This document shows positions 14,417 through 23,139 of a stretch of 64,000 nt of DNA, piece after piece (the first letter of the stretch is position 1; each line of letters begins with the position of its first letter). This DNA comes from Limosilactobacillus sp. (GTDB lineage: Bacteria > Bacillota > Bacilli > Lactobacillales > Lactobacillaceae). The notes below the pieces were generated by a model that was not told the DNA's origin, ran no database searches, and worked only from the letters and a program-made list of their open reading frames with translations. The position numbers were made by a program, and so were the translations under genes. The DNA lies in contig NZ_JAKVPE010000001.1 of assembly GCF_022482365.1 (NCBI RefSeq), forward strand, positions 1,798,001 to 1,862,000, read 5' to 3'.

Positions 14417-15868
14417 ATGAGTTTTTGGAAAACGATCACGCGTAAAGAAGATCCGCGTGTTTATGCAAACAAAGACGGCCACTTGGTCCGATCACTGCGG
14501 GTGCGTGACTTTCTAGCACTGGGTGTCGGAACCATTGTGTCGACCTCAATTTTCACTCTTCCCGGTGAAGTTGCGGCAATGCATACCGGACCAGCGGTTT
14601 CAATTTCGTTCCTGGTCGCGGCCATTGTTGCCGGTCTGGTGGCCTTTGCCTACGCCGAGATGGCGGCGGCAATGCCCTTTGCTGGTTCGGCTTATTCCTG
14701 GATTAACGTTGTCTTTGGTGAATTCTTCGGTTGGGTGGCCGGCTGGGCCCTCTTGGCCGAGTACTTTATCGCCCTGGCCTTCGTTGGCTCCGGGCTCTCG
14801 GCCAACTTTCGGGCATTGATCGCCCCGCTCGGCTGGAAGCTGCCGGCTTCACTTTCCAACGCCTTTGGGACCGACGGCGGGGTAGTTGACCTGATCTCCG
14901 TGGTCGTCATTGCCGCGGTCGCCCTCCTGATTTCCTTCGGGGTGTCCCGGGCGGCCCGGGTGGAAAACATCCTGGTGGTCTTGAAGGTCTTCGCCGTCCT
15001 GCTCTTCATCGTGGTCGGCCTTTTCGCCCTGCACGCCGCTAACTACGTGCCGTTTATTCCAAAATACCGTCAAACAGCTAACGGGGCCTTTGGTGGCTGG
15101 CAGGGGATCTACGCCGGTGTCTCAATGATTTTCTTATCATACATCGGTTTTGACTCCATCGCTGCCAACTCAGCCGAAGCGATCAACCCGCAAAAGACGA
15201 TGCCACGGGGAATCCTGGGTTCTCTGGCCATCGCCGTGGTTCTCTTCGTCGCCGTTAGCCTCGTCCTCGTCGGCATGCTGCCATACCAAAAGTACGCCAA
15301 CAGCGCCGAACCAGTCGGCCTGGCACTGCGGGCAGCCGGTCACGGTGGCGTGGCAACCGTCGTTCAGAGCATCGCCGTCGTGGGGATGTTTACCGCTTTG
15401 ATCGGGATGAGCATGGCCGGTTCCCGGCTGATCTACTCCTTCGGTCGTGACGGGATGCTGCCGAAGTGGCTCGGTGGCCTGGACAAGAACCAGCGGCCAA
15501 ACCGCGCACTGTGGACCCTGACGCTTGGGGGGATCCTCATCGGGGCCTTCTTCCCATTCTCCTTCCTGTCCCAGCTGATTTCTGCCGGGACCCTGATCGC
15601 CTTCATGTTTGTTTCCCTCGGTATTTACGCCCTGCGGAAGCGTGAAGGTAAGGACATTCCGGACCCGGCCTTTAAGGTGCCGTTCTACCCGGTTCTGCCT
15701 GCCTTAGGCTTCTTGGCTTCCTTATTCGTCTTCCTCGGATTGGATTACGAGGCCAAGCTCTACGCCGGGATCTGGTTCTTAGTCGGTCTGGTAATTTACT
15801 TTGCATACGGTATGAAGCACTCCTACTTAAGTAAAAAGGAAGCGAATGAGGATGGACAAACCAAGTAA
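14417..15868 (+). CDS. APC family amino acid permease (cationic/branched-chain type)
   Basis: A 483-aa APC-superfamily transporter with 12 membrane segments. GVGTIVSTSIFTLPGEVA near residue 36 is the helix-1 substrate-binding Gly-rich motif, and FLSYIGFDSIAANSAEAINP is the helix-6 motif of the CAT/YfnA group. It should import amino acids by proton symport. Its stop lies inside the following isoleucine 2-epimerase gene, so the pair is tightly coupled, which points to branched-chain or related amino acids as substrate (inference from context). Good ribosome site AAAGGAGGA. An excellent sigma-A promoter lies upstream. Confidence 0.85.
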   Translation: MSFWKTITRKEDPRVYANKDGHLVRSLRVRDFLALGVGTIVSTSIFTLPGEVAAMHTGPAVSISFLVAAIVAGLVAFAYAEMAAAMPFAGSAYSWINVVFGEFFGWVAGWALLAEYFIALAFVGSGLSANFRALIAPLGWKLPASLSNAFGTDGGVVDLISVVVIAAVALLISFGVSRAARVENILVVLKVFAVLLFIVVGLFALHAANYVPFIPKYRQTANGAFGGWQGIYAGVSMIFLSYIGFDSIAANSAEAINPQKTMPRGILGSLAIAVVLFVAVSLVLVGMLPYQKYANSAEPVGLALRAAGHGGVATVVQSIAVVGMFTALIGMSMAGSRLIYSFGRDGMLPKWLGGLDKNQRPNRALWTLTLGGILIGAFFPFSFLSQLISAGTLIAFMFVSLGIYALRKREGKDIPDPAFKVPFYPVLPALGFLASLFVFLGLDYEAKLYAGIWFLVGLVIYFAYGMKHSYLSKKEANEDGQTK

Positions 15869-17198
15869 TCGCGAAATCTTAAGAAAAGAGCAGGCGGCCT
15901 TTTCCAGTGCCGCACGGATTAAATACTACGACATCGTGATCGACCACGGGCACGGGGCGATCATCACCGATGTTGAGGGCAACGACTACATTGATCTCTT
16001 GGCCAGCGCCAGTTCGACCAACACCGGTCACGCCCACCCACGGATTGTCAAGGCGATTGCCGACCAGGCGGCCAAGATTATCCAGTACACGCCGGCCTAC
16101 TTTGCCAACTCTCAGGCAGCCCGGCTGGCACCACGTTTAGCAGAATTGGCACCAATGTCTGGCCCGGTTGAAATCGCCTGGGGAAACTCGGGCTCCGACG
16201 CCAACGACGCCATCATCAAATTTGCCCGGGCCTACACTGGGCGGCCGTACATGGTCTCCTTCACTGGGGCCTACCACGGCTCCACCTATGGTTCCATGAC
16301 CCTTTCGTCCGTCACCTTAAACATGAGTCGCAAGATGTCACCGCTCTTGCCGGACGTGGTCAAGGTGCCGTTCCCGTCGCCGTGGGACCGGTTACCGGAC
16401 GAAACCGAGGACCAGTTCGTCGACCGGATGTTTAAGGCCTTCAAGCAGCCGTTTGAAACCTATCTGCCGGCCGAGGAAACGGCGGCGATCATCATCGAGC
16501 CGATCCAGGGCGACGGCGGGATCGTCAAGACGCCACCGGCATACATGCAGAAAATCTATGATTTCGCCAAGGAGCACGGCATCCTCTTCGCCATCGACGA
16601 GGTTAACCAGGGAATGGGGCGGACCGGAAAATGGTGGTCCATCCAGAACTTCTCGGGGATCGAACCAGACTTGATGTCCGTCGGCAAGTCCCTGGCTTCC
16701 GGGATGCCGCTCAGCGCAATTATCGGCCGCAAGGAAATCATGGAGTCCCTCGGATCCGCCGCCAACGTCTACACGACGGCCGGGAACCCGGTCACGACAG
16801 CGGCCGCCAACGCCACTTTGGACGTTATCCAAGACGAGCACCTGCTGGAACGTTCAACCCGGTTGGGCAAGAAGGCCGCGGACTTCTTCAACCAGGAGAA
16901 GGCCAAGTTTGACTTCATCGGGGGCGTGCGGATGTACGGCCTTGACGGCGGAATTGACATCGTTGATCCAGCTACCGGCAAGGGTGACGTAGAGGCCACC
17001 ACCAAGCTGATGTACCGAATCTTTGAGCTCGGTGCCATTATCATTAGCCTGCGGGGCAACATCCTGCGCTTCCAGCCACCATTGGTCATCACCGAAGAGC
17101 AGTTGGACCAGGCCTTTGCCATGATCGACCAGGCCTTCAGCGAGCTGGCAGCGGGGAAGCTGTCGCTGCCGCAGAACGCCGACGAGTTAGGTTGGTAA
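15852..17198 (+). CDS. Isoleucine 2-epimerase (class III PLP aminotransferase family)
   Basis: A 448-aa class III aminotransferase-fold enzyme. The PLP Lys is about residue 279 in MSVGKSLASGMPLSA; GNSGSDAND binds the phosphate and AIDEVNQGMGRTGK carries the PLP-ring Asp. From memory it is close along its whole length to the characterised L. buchneri isoleucine 2-epimerase, which racemises nonpolar amino acids such as Ile, Val and Leu. ATG 15852 is chosen over ATG 15846 because the AAGGAAG site is then 9 nt away. It overlaps the permease gene by 17 nt. GABA or other omega-aminotransferase activity is the alternative. Confidence 0.82.
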   Translation: MDKPSNREILRKEQAAFSSAARIKYYDIVIDHGHGAIITDVEGNDYIDLLASASSTNTGHAHPRIVKAIADQAAKIIQYTPAYFANSQAARLAPRLAELAPMSGPVEIAWGNSGSDANDAIIKFARAYTGRPYMVSFTGAYHGSTYGSMTLSSVTLNMSRKMSPLLPDVVKVPFPSPWDRLPDETEDQFVDRMFKAFKQPFETYLPAEETAAIIIEPIQGDGGIVKTPPAYMQKIYDFAKEHGILFAIDEVNQGMGRTGKWWSIQNFSGIEPDLMSVGKSLASGMPLSAIIGRKEIMESLGSAANVYTTAGNPVTTAAANATLDVIQDEHLLERSTRLGKKAADFFNQEKAKFDFIGGVRMYGLDGGIDIVDPATGKGDVEATTKLMYRIFELGAIIISLRGNILRFQPPLVITEEQLDQAFAMIDQAFSELAAGKLSLPQNADELGW

Positions 17199-17212
17199 GA
17201 GAGAAATTAAGC

Positions 17213-17256
17213 AAATAGCACCCGATAAACCTGCAGATTTATCGGGTGCTATTTTT
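17213..17256 (+). terminator. Terminator of the permease-epimerase operon
   Basis: AAATAGCACCCGATAAA pairs with TTTATCGGGTGCTATTT and ends in a T-run. Confidence 0.9.
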
Positions 17257-17261
17257 GCAAT

Positions 17262-17291
17262 TTGCCTTGGATGGCGCCTTTCGGTTATACT
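17262..17291 (+). promoter_or_regulatory. Promoter of tRNA-Thr
   Basis: TTGCCT, 18-nt spacer, TATACT; the tRNA begins 7 nt after the -10 box. Confidence 0.7.
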
Positions 17292-17297
17292 TTAAAC

Positions 17298-17370
17298 GCC
17301 GTCTTAGCTCAGATAGGTAGAGCACATCCATGGTAAGGGTGACACGGCAGTTCAACTCTGCCAGACGGCT
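17298..17370 (+). tRNA. tRNA-Thr (anticodon GGT)
   Basis: A 73-nt cloverleaf. Acceptor GCCGTCT/AGACGGC with discriminator T; D arm GCTC/GAGC; anticodon stem CATCC/GGGTG (one G-T pair) with loop ATGGTAA, anticodon GGT; variable loop ACAC; T arm GGCAG-TTCAACT-CTGCC. CCA is not encoded. It reads ACC/ACT threonine codons. It is a single tRNA with its own promoter. Confidence 0.93.
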
Positions 17371-17375
17371 TTTAA

Positions 17376-18032
17376 CTATTTCCACTGTTGATTGGCGTAG
17401 GCCATTTGCCAAAATTGCAGCTCATAGTACGAACTGCGGACAAATGCCTGCGCCATCGCTGTTTTCTCTGCCGGGTCAGCCTGGGCGGCCAGCTGGTCCA
17501 TCAGCTCAATCATCGGGACCGTACTCTTGTCATGGGCCGCCTCCTCATAGGTTTGGAAAAAGTCATCGTAGACTTCAACCGGGCTGGTGGCGTGCTGCCA
17601 ATGGGTCGCCAGCTCGACGTACAGCCAGGGGCAGGGGAGAAACGAGGCCAGGCCCACGGCGGGCGAGGTTGCCAGGCTATGGCGCATGTGGTTGAGGTAG
17701 TTATAGTTTGCCGGGGCCAGCGGGGTCTGCGCCCACTCGTCCTGACTGATGCCGAGCTTTTGGAAGGTGTGGTTGCGGGCCTCGAGCTCGTCGACGGTCA
17801 GATTCTGCACGTAGTCCTTGACGACCTGGCGTTGGGGGCCAGGCAAGAGCTGGGCGAGCTTCAGGTGCAGCTGATCGAAGACCTTGAGATAGTGGTAGTC
17901 CTGGATTACGTAGAACTTAAACTTGTCTTCTGGCAGCTCACCGGTGACCATTTCCCTGATGAAGGGATGGTCGAAGCTTTTTTGCCACAGCTCCTTAGTG
18001 TCGTGGTGGACCTGTTCTGAAAATTTAACCAT
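17376..18032 (-). CDS. tenA: Thiaminase II / aminopyrimidine aminohydrolase, TenA family
   Basis: A 218-aa TenA protein. The conserved Cys is in LPCPWLYVE and the C-terminal Glu in SSYYELQFW, both catalytic in B. subtilis TenA. TenA hydrolyses 4-amino-5-aminomethyl pyrimidine to HMP, salvaging broken thiamine. ATG 18032 is set by AAAGGAG 9 nt upstream; the frame continues upstream to 18149, but that part lies in the riboswitch. It is preceded by a TPP riboswitch, so it is switched off when thiamine pyrophosphate is plentiful. No other thi gene is beside it. Confidence 0.92.
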   Translation of the reverse strand: MVKFSEQVHHDTKELWQKSFDHPFIREMVTGELPEDKFKFYVIQDYHYLKVFDQLHLKLAQLLPGPQRQVVKDYVQNLTVDELEARNHTFQKLGISQDEWAQTPLAPANYNYLNHMRHSLATSPAVGLASFLPCPWLYVELATHWQHATSPVEVYDDFFQTYEEAAHDKSTVPMIELMDQLAAQADPAEKTAMAQAFVRSSYYELQFWQMAYANQQWK

Positions 18033-18036
18033 ATAA

Positions 18037-18078
18037 AAGGGCTCCTTTCGTTTTCGTGATAAAACAAAGGGAGCCTTT
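18037..18078 (-). promoter_or_regulatory. Sequester hairpin over the tenA ribosome site
   Basis: On the minus strand GGCTCCCTTTGTTTT can pair with AAAACGAAAGGAGCC, which contains the tenA Shine-Dalgarno AAAGGAG. There is no T-run after the stem, so the expression platform most likely blocks translation rather than transcription. Confidence 0.7.
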
Positions 18079-18092
18079 AGATCTATTTCAGA

Positions 18093-18167
18093 CACGTTTC
18101 CTCGCGCAGGAATTATCCTGTTCAGGTTCAAGGGTATAATCTCAGCCAAAAAGGCACCCCTAGTGAA
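18093..18167 (-). ncRNA. TPP riboswitch (thi box)
   Basis: Minus strand holds the conserved thi-box parts in order: ACTAGGGGTGCC, GGCTGAGAT, ACCCTTGAACCTGA, then CAGGATAATTCCTGCGCGAGGAA split over the P4/P5 arms. These bind thiamine pyrophosphate. It sits directly upstream of tenA and its Shine-Dalgarno-masking hairpin. Confidence 0.95.
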
Positions 18168-18196
18168 TTATCAGTTAATTTCATTATAGTCCTAAA

Positions 18197-19537
18197 CTAA
18201 GCCCCTTCAAAGACCATTTCCTCACGCAGGGCCGCATGGATTGGCCGTCCGCCCAGCACGTTGCAGGTCAGGTAGGCGATGAAGGTGAGCAGGACCATCG
18301 GCAGGATTTGTTCGACCGAGCCCACCATCTCCGTTAAAAGCGTCAGGGCGGTGAAGGGGGTCCCCTCAACCGCGCCGAAGTAGGCGGCCATCGTGATGAC
18401 GATCAGGTTCAAAAAGCAGGTGGCCGGAATCAGGTGATGGTTGATCATGACGATGCCGATGATTCCACCGATCAAGGCACCGAGAACCAGCAGGGGCATG
18501 AAGATCCCGCCCGGTACGGTGGACCCGTAGCTAATCATTGAGAAAACAAAGCGCAGTGCGAGGAAGACAAGAAAGATAATGAGCAGGCTGCTCAGGGGAA
18601 CGCTGGCGGGCAGCTTGGTGAGGTAGAGGATGAAGCCGTGACTGCCGCCGAGTACCCGGGCATTCCACAGGCCGATCGGGATGACCAGCAGGAGCGGGAT
18701 CGCCTTGTGGTATTTCTGGGGCAGGGGCAGCTTGCTAAACCACCAGTGCAGGTTGAGCAGGGTGTACTGGTAGCCAAACGCCAGCACCCCGATGACGACT
18801 CCGACCAGGATCAGCCAGCTGTAAGCAGACGCTGGCAAGTCGGCTTGCAGCGGCAGGTAGAGGCAAGGGTGGACGCCGAAGAAAGCCACCGTCACTAGGT
18901 CGGCGCTGATGGCCGCGGCGAGGGCGGCCATGCACTTACGCGGCTGAAACTTAAAGGTGATTTCCTCCACCAGGAAGATCACGCCGGCCAGGGGTGCAGA
19001 GAAGGCCGCCGATAAGCCGGCCGCGATGCCGCTCTCCATCAAAAAGCGCTTCTGTTGAGCACTCAGCCGGAAGCGCTCACCGAGAATTTGGCCGACACAG
19101 GCGCCCATCTGAATGCAGGGACCCTCGCGACCGAGGAAGAGCCCGGGACAGATTGCCAGGAGGCCACCAACGAAGCGTCGCCACAGAACGTCCTGGGCAT
19201 TCATCCGGTGCTGTCCGTGGAGGATCTCCTGAATCTGGGGAACCCCGGAACCGACCAGATCAATTGGCTCCGCCTGCATGACGTTGTTGAGCAGCCAAAC
19301 GATCCCCAGCGTAAGGATGACGTATGGGATCAGGTAGAGGGGATGCTGGGCCATCTGAGGATAGATGACCATCAGGGCCTTCATTGCGTGGTCGATGATC
19401 CACCGAAAGACACTGACGATCAGGCCAGTGATTGCCCCGACCACGATGCCACTGACAACCTCACTGAAGAATGAGGTGACGGGTGCGGTTCTCAAAACGT
19501 CGCGGGATCGTTTGATGCTGTGCTGGTTAGTAGCCAA
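18197..19537 (-). CDS. ClC family chloride transporter (H+/Cl- antiporter type)
   Basis: A 446-aa ClC protein. The three chloride-filter signatures are present: GSGVPQ, GREGPCIQMGA with the gating Glu, and GSTVPGGIFMP. A Glu pair in LVEEITFKF matches the internal proton Glu of exchanger-type ClCs, suggesting 2Cl-/H+ antiport rather than a channel. Such proteins help acid tolerance by supplying charge balance for proton-consuming decarboxylation or deiminase pathways; the agmatine cluster is 2.5 kb away, but the link is inference. Monocistronic; no cytoplasmic CBS domains. Confidence 0.9.
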   Translation of the reverse strand: MATNQHSIKRSRDVLRTAPVTSFFSEVVSGIVVGAITGLIVSVFRWIIDHAMKALMVIYPQMAQHPLYLIPYVILTLGIVWLLNNVMQAEPIDLVGSGVPQIQEILHGQHRMNAQDVLWRRFVGGLLAICPGLFLGREGPCIQMGACVGQILGERFRLSAQQKRFLMESGIAAGLSAAFSAPLAGVIFLVEEITFKFQPRKCMAALAAAISADLVTVAFFGVHPCLYLPLQADLPASAYSWLILVGVVIGVLAFGYQYTLLNLHWWFSKLPLPQKYHKAIPLLLVIPIGLWNARVLGGSHGFILYLTKLPASVPLSSLLIIFLVFLALRFVFSMISYGSTVPGGIFMPLLVLGALIGGIIGIVMINHHLIPATCFLNLIVITMAAYFGAVEGTPFTALTLLTEMVGSVEQILPMVLLTFIAYLTCNVLGGRPIHAALREEMVFEGA

Positions 19538-19660
19538 AACCAGGCCTCCTTAAAACAAAGTTACGCCTTGATCATAGCATTTTAGCCCGGGCCCTAGCTA
19601 TGGTAAAATTAGGACAATCTTAGTTTTTTGTGTACGCGAACCAAATATTGGAGGAATTTC

Positions 19661-20818
19661 ATGGAGTTTATTGCGGAGCTCGCCGGACTGTTGCTGGCAA
19701 CCCAAATCGTGGCCAACTTTTGCCGCCGGGTCGAAATCCCCGAGGTGATCGGTCAGATCCTGGTGGGAATTATCGTGGGCCCGGCGCTGCTGAATTGGGT
19801 CCACTTAGACAGCATGATGAACGAGTTTCAGGAGATTGGGGTCGTCATCCTAATGTTCATCGCCGGACTCGAGAGTGACCTGTCGCTTTTGAAAAAATAC
19901 CTGCGGCCGGCCGTGATCGTTGCCGTGATCGGGGTCATCGTGCCGGTGCTGGTGATGGGTGGCACCAGCTACCTCTTTGGCTTCACCAAGCTGGAGGCCC
20001 TCTTCATTGGGGTGATCTTCTCGGCCACCTCGGTCAGCATCTCCGTGGCGGTCCTGCGGGAGTTCAAACGCCTGGATAGTCGCGAGGGGGCGACCATCCT
20101 CGGGGCCGCCGTGGCCGATGACATCATCGGCGTCATCATGCTGAGCATCATGATCAGCATGATCAACGGCAGCAAGGGTGGCCACACCAGCATGCCGTTG
20201 GGGATGGCCCTCCTTTTGCAGGTGCTCTTCTTCGGGGGCACCTACCTGGTTGTCCGCTGGCTGGCACCGTACCTGATGCACCTGAGTGAGCACCTGCTGA
20301 CGGTGGCGGCACCGTCCGTGATGGCAATGATTATCTGTCTAGGAATGGCCGCCCTGGCAGATTACGTGGGACTGAGCGGGGCCGTGGGTTCCTTCTTTGC
20401 CGGGATCGCGGTCGCTAACACCCACCGTAAAGAGACGGTTGACCGGAGCTTCATCCCGATCGGCTACGCGCTTTTCATTCCGCTCTTCTTCGTCAGTGTC
20501 GGCTTAAACATGCGCTTTGATCACATCCAGCGTTCACTGGTCTTCGTGATCGTGATGACGCTGCTGGCCTGCCTGACGAAGCTGCTGGGCTGCGGGGCCG
20601 GAGCCAAGCTTTCCAGCTTCAGCATGCCAAGTTCCTACGTCGTCGGCAGCGGGATGGTGGCCCGGGGGGAGATGGCCCTGATCACCGCCCAGATTGGTTA
20701 CGAGGCCCATCTGATGTCGGAGATGTATTACTCCGACGTGATCACGGTCATCATCTTGGCAACGGTGATCGCGCCGTTTATGCTTAAGCACGCCCTGAAG
20801 GTGGCCCATGAAGAATAA
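19661..20818 (+). CDS. CPA2 family cation:proton antiporter (NapA-like)
   Basis: A 385-aa antiporter with about 12-13 membrane helices. GAAVADDIIGVIM near residue 150 contains the paired Asp residues of the ion site in electrogenic Na+/H+ antiporters of the NapA/KefB group. There is no C-terminal TrkA-N domain, so it is not KefB/C. It would exchange Na+ (or K+) for protons across the membrane. The ATG at 19661 follows TTGGAGGA; the frame extends 11 codons upstream without a site. It is divergent from the ClC gene and ends in a strong terminator. Confidence 0.88.
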   Translation: MEFIAELAGLLLATQIVANFCRRVEIPEVIGQILVGIIVGPALLNWVHLDSMMNEFQEIGVVILMFIAGLESDLSLLKKYLRPAVIVAVIGVIVPVLVMGGTSYLFGFTKLEALFIGVIFSATSVSISVAVLREFKRLDSREGATILGAAVADDIIGVIMLSIMISMINGSKGGHTSMPLGMALLLQVLFFGGTYLVVRWLAPYLMHLSEHLLTVAAPSVMAMIICLGMAALADYVGLSGAVGSFFAGIAVANTHRKETVDRSFIPIGYALFIPLFFVSVGLNMRFDHIQRSLVFVIVMTLLACLTKLLGCGAGAKLSSFSMPSSYVVGSGMVARGEMALITAQIGYEAHLMSEMYYSDVITVIILATVIAPFMLKHALKVAHEE

Positions 20819-20819
20819 G

Positions 20820-20856
20820 AAAAAGGCAGCGAGTCGATTGTGGTCGCTGCCTTTTT
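20820..20856. terminator. Bidirectional terminator
   Basis: AAAAAGGCAGCGA pairs with TCGCTGCCTTTTT between the converging antiporter and Rpn-type nuclease genes. Confidence 0.85.
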
Positions 20857-20862
20857 ACGTTC

Positions 20863-21765
20863 TTATGAATGTTTGGCGGCCTGGTAGAGGTCCTTGGCCG
20901 CATGCGGTGACATCCCCTGTAGCTGCGTTAGGAAGGTGATGACCTGTTCTTGGGTTTGGCCATTTTTGATCAGGTTTTTGACCATGATCAGCTGCTGGCT
21001 TTGCTGTCCTTGCTCAATTCCCTGTTCAATTCCTTGTTTGATTCCCTGCTCACGGCCCTCCTTAACTGCAACTGCCCGGTCGTGTTCCAGGTCCATTTCG
21101 TAGAGTGATTTAAGCATGTAGTCCGCCCTCCATTTCCGATTTTGTTTTACAAACTGAATTCGTTGCCTTAATTGTATGATAAGTGCGTCGCTTTCATCAA
21201 CTGATCGGCCCGCCATTAGGTCGAAGAGGTTTTGGAGCCCCGGGCCGACCGTGTGCTGCAGACTATTAATGTCGAAATAAGTGGTTGATTCGCCGTCACG
21301 ATAGGGATAGGTCGGAAAATTGACCAGTGAACGCGGTGAGTCGTATCGCTGTGCCCCAATCCCAAATGGGTCAAAGCAACAGAAGAAAACGACGTTGGCG
21401 TTGTCCGCCTGATTATAATCCTCGCCCTTGAGGTAACAGTCATTGGCGAGTGTCGATTGGTAGTAGCGGTTGCGATAGGGGAGATTGTGGCGGTCGAGCT
21501 GCTGCATCTCCAGGTCATAGCGGCTGCCGTGGTCGTCGATTGCGTAAATGTCAAAGCGGACACTCTTGGCATCGTAAGTGGCTCCCATTTCCTGTTGCGG
21601 GTTCAGCAACTGGATATTGTTGATTCGTCGGGCGGGAAAGACGCGTTTGATGATCTGCAGACTGATCTGTGGGTCCAGCAGGGCCTTGCTGAAAACAAAA
21701 TCGTCGGTCAGACTTGCCGCTTCCCAGCGCTTGGCGATTAATTGCTTGTCGGTTGTTAAAGACAT
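20863..21765 (-). CDS. Rpn family PD-(D/E)XK nuclease (recombination-promoting type)
   Basis: A 300-aa protein of the Rpn / PDDEXK nuclease-transposase family. The N-terminal LTDDFVFSKALLDPQISLQIIKRVFP is the family signature. The active-site pattern is Asp in RFDIYAIDD and ExQ in YDLEMQQ around residues 70-90. The C-terminal region has the usual tandem repeat REQGIKQGIEQGIEQGQQ, predicted helical. E. coli RpnA is a Ca2+-stimulated DNA endonuclease that raises RecA-independent recombination; the role here is unknown. The gene has no partner, and its spread in lactobacilli suggests mobility. Confidence 0.85.
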   Translation of the reverse strand: MSLTTDKQLIAKRWEAASLTDDFVFSKALLDPQISLQIIKRVFPARRINNIQLLNPQQEMGATYDAKSVRFDIYAIDDHGSRYDLEMQQLDRHNLPYRNRYYQSTLANDCYLKGEDYNQADNANVVFFCCFDPFGIGAQRYDSPRSLVNFPTYPYRDGESTTYFDINSLQHTVGPGLQNLFDLMAGRSVDESDALIIQLRQRIQFVKQNRKWRADYMLKSLYEMDLEHDRAVAVKEGREQGIKQGIEQGIEQGQQSQQLIMVKNLIKNGQTQEQVITFLTQLQGMSPHAAKDLYQAAKHS

Positions 21766-21905
21766 CAGGACACCTTCCTAACTTTGAGATGGGAGCAAAA
21801 CTCCCTCACTTATAAATAGACGTAAAAAATGAGTAATTATCAGAAACAACATTTCGACGCCTTTAGATTGTGAAAAACCAGTCTGCCATTTCAGACGAGA
21901 CTTGG

Positions 21906-21938
21906 TGAAACATGTTTCATCAAATGAAACGTGTTTAC
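21906..21938 (+). promoter_or_regulatory. Two tandem palindromes upstream of ptcA
   Basis: TGAAACATGTTTCA (21906-21919, perfect) and TGAAACGTGTTTAC (21925-21938, imperfect) are spaced 19 nt centre to centre, about two helical turns, so a protein could bind both on one face. They lie about 110-145 nt before the ptcA start. The RpiR-family regulator of the cluster is a candidate binder, as RpiR sites are often TGAAA-type palindromes; CcpA is less likely since the CG core is missing in the first copy. Confidence 0.5.
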
Positions 21939-21993
21939 AGCTCTTAAACCTCGTGGCAACGGCGTTGAAAACGGTTCCTTATTTTGGCGGGGT

Positions 21994-22011
21994 ACGGTAT
22001 TATAAAACCGT
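21994..22011 (+). promoter_or_regulatory. Probable -10 region of the agmatine operon inside a short inverted repeat
   Basis: TATTAT/TATAAA lies between ACGGT and ACCGT arms. I find no good -35 box at 16-18 nt, consistent with activator dependence. The rest of 21766-22049 holds no ORF. Confidence 0.4.
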
Positions 22012-22049
22012 CAAGAGAATAACAAATCAAAATTAAGGAGTTGTTTCAC

Positions 22050-23099
22050 ATGCCAAAGCGTGATTTTATTGATACTTATACATACAGTAAGGAAGAGCTG
22101 CAATTCATGGTTGACCTTGGCCTGAAGATCAAGGCAGCAATCAAGGATGGCTACTACCCGCCGCTGCTCAAGAACAAGTCGCTGGGGATGATCTTTGAAC
22201 AGACCTCCACGCGGACTCGGAACTCAGCTGAGGCCGCAATGACTGAACTGGGTGGCCACGCTTTGTACCTGGCACCAGGTCAAATCCAACTCGGTGAGGG
22301 TGGCCATGAAACCTTGGATGACACCGGTCACGTTCTGGGCCGTCTGCTCGACATCATCGGCGCCCGGGTAAACCGTCACTCCGAGATTACCGACCTTGGT
22401 AAGTATTCCAAGGTGCCGGTTGTCAACTTCATGAGTGACCAAAGCCACCCAACCCAAGCCCTGGGTGACCTGACCACCATTGAGGAACACATGCCAGCGG
22501 GCAAGCAGGTTGAAGACTTGAAGATCGTCTTTGTTGGTGATGCTACCCAGGTTTGTGTATCCACCCTCTACTTCGCCGTTCAGATGGGGATGGACTTCGC
22601 CCAGTTTGGCCCAAAGGATCACCAAATTCCAGCCGACGACCTGAAGCGGGCACAGAAAATTGCCAAGGAGACGGGAGCAACCATCACCCTTTCCGAAGAC
22701 GAAAGCGTTCTGGAGGATGCCGACTTCGTTTACACCGATGTTTGGTACGGCCTGTACGACAAGGAACTGCAGAAGGACGAATACATGAAGATCTTCTACC
22801 CAAAGTACCAGGTCAACGACGAGCTGCTTGCCAAGACCAACAACCCGGACGTGAAGGTAATGCACTGCCTGCCAGCTAGCCGGGGTGAGGAAATCACCGA
22901 TTCCGTTCTTGATGGTGAGCACTCCATCGTTTGGGACGAAGCAGAAAACCGGAAGACGGCCATGCGGGCAATCTTTACCTACCTGCTGAATCCTAACATG
23001 AAGATCGCTACTAAGGCCTTAGCCGATAAGTACCAAGGTGAATTGGACCACATGTTGGCACACGAACCATACCGTACTAACGAAGAATTAAACAAGTAA
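22050..23099 (+). CDS. ptcA: Putrescine carbamoyltransferase
   Basis: A 349-aa transcarbamylase. The carbamoyl-phosphate site is STRTR (residues about 53-57), the second is HPTQALGD, and HCLPA is the ornithine/putrescine-side motif. The YGLYDKE stretch and the C-terminal helix with [10 protein letters not shown] are as in putrescine- rather than ornithine-specific enzymes. It phosphorolyses N-carbamoylputrescine to putrescine and carbamoyl phosphate. ATG 22050 follows AAGGAG at 9 nt. It is the first gene of ptcA-aguD-aguA; carbamate kinase, needed to make ATP from the carbamoyl phosphate, is not in the cluster. Confidence 0.93.
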   Translation: MPKRDFIDTYTYSKEELQFMVDLGLKIKAAIKDGYYPPLLKNKSLGMIFEQTSTRTRNSAEAAMTELGGHALYLAPGQIQLGEGGHETLDDTGHVLGRLLDIIGARVNRHSEITDLGKYSKVPVVNFMSDQSHPTQALGDLTTIEEHMPAGKQVEDLKIVFVGDATQVCVSTLYFAVQMGMDFAQFGPKDHQIPADDLKRAQKIAKETGATITLSEDESVLEDADFVYTDVWYGLYDKELQKDEYMKIFYPKYQVNDELLAKTNNPDVKVMHCLPASRGEEITDSVLDGEHSIVWDEAENRKTAMRAIFTYLLNPNMKIATKALADKYQGELDHMLAHEPYRTNEELNK

Positions 23100-23139
23100 T
23101 AGTCTGCACGAGTTAAATTGAAATGGATGGGTGATACAA

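Noticed and set aside
20990-21070. Short direct repeats as a possible CRISPR array
   Set aside because: The repeats are 12-nt, contiguous, without spacers and in frame within the Rpn-type gene.
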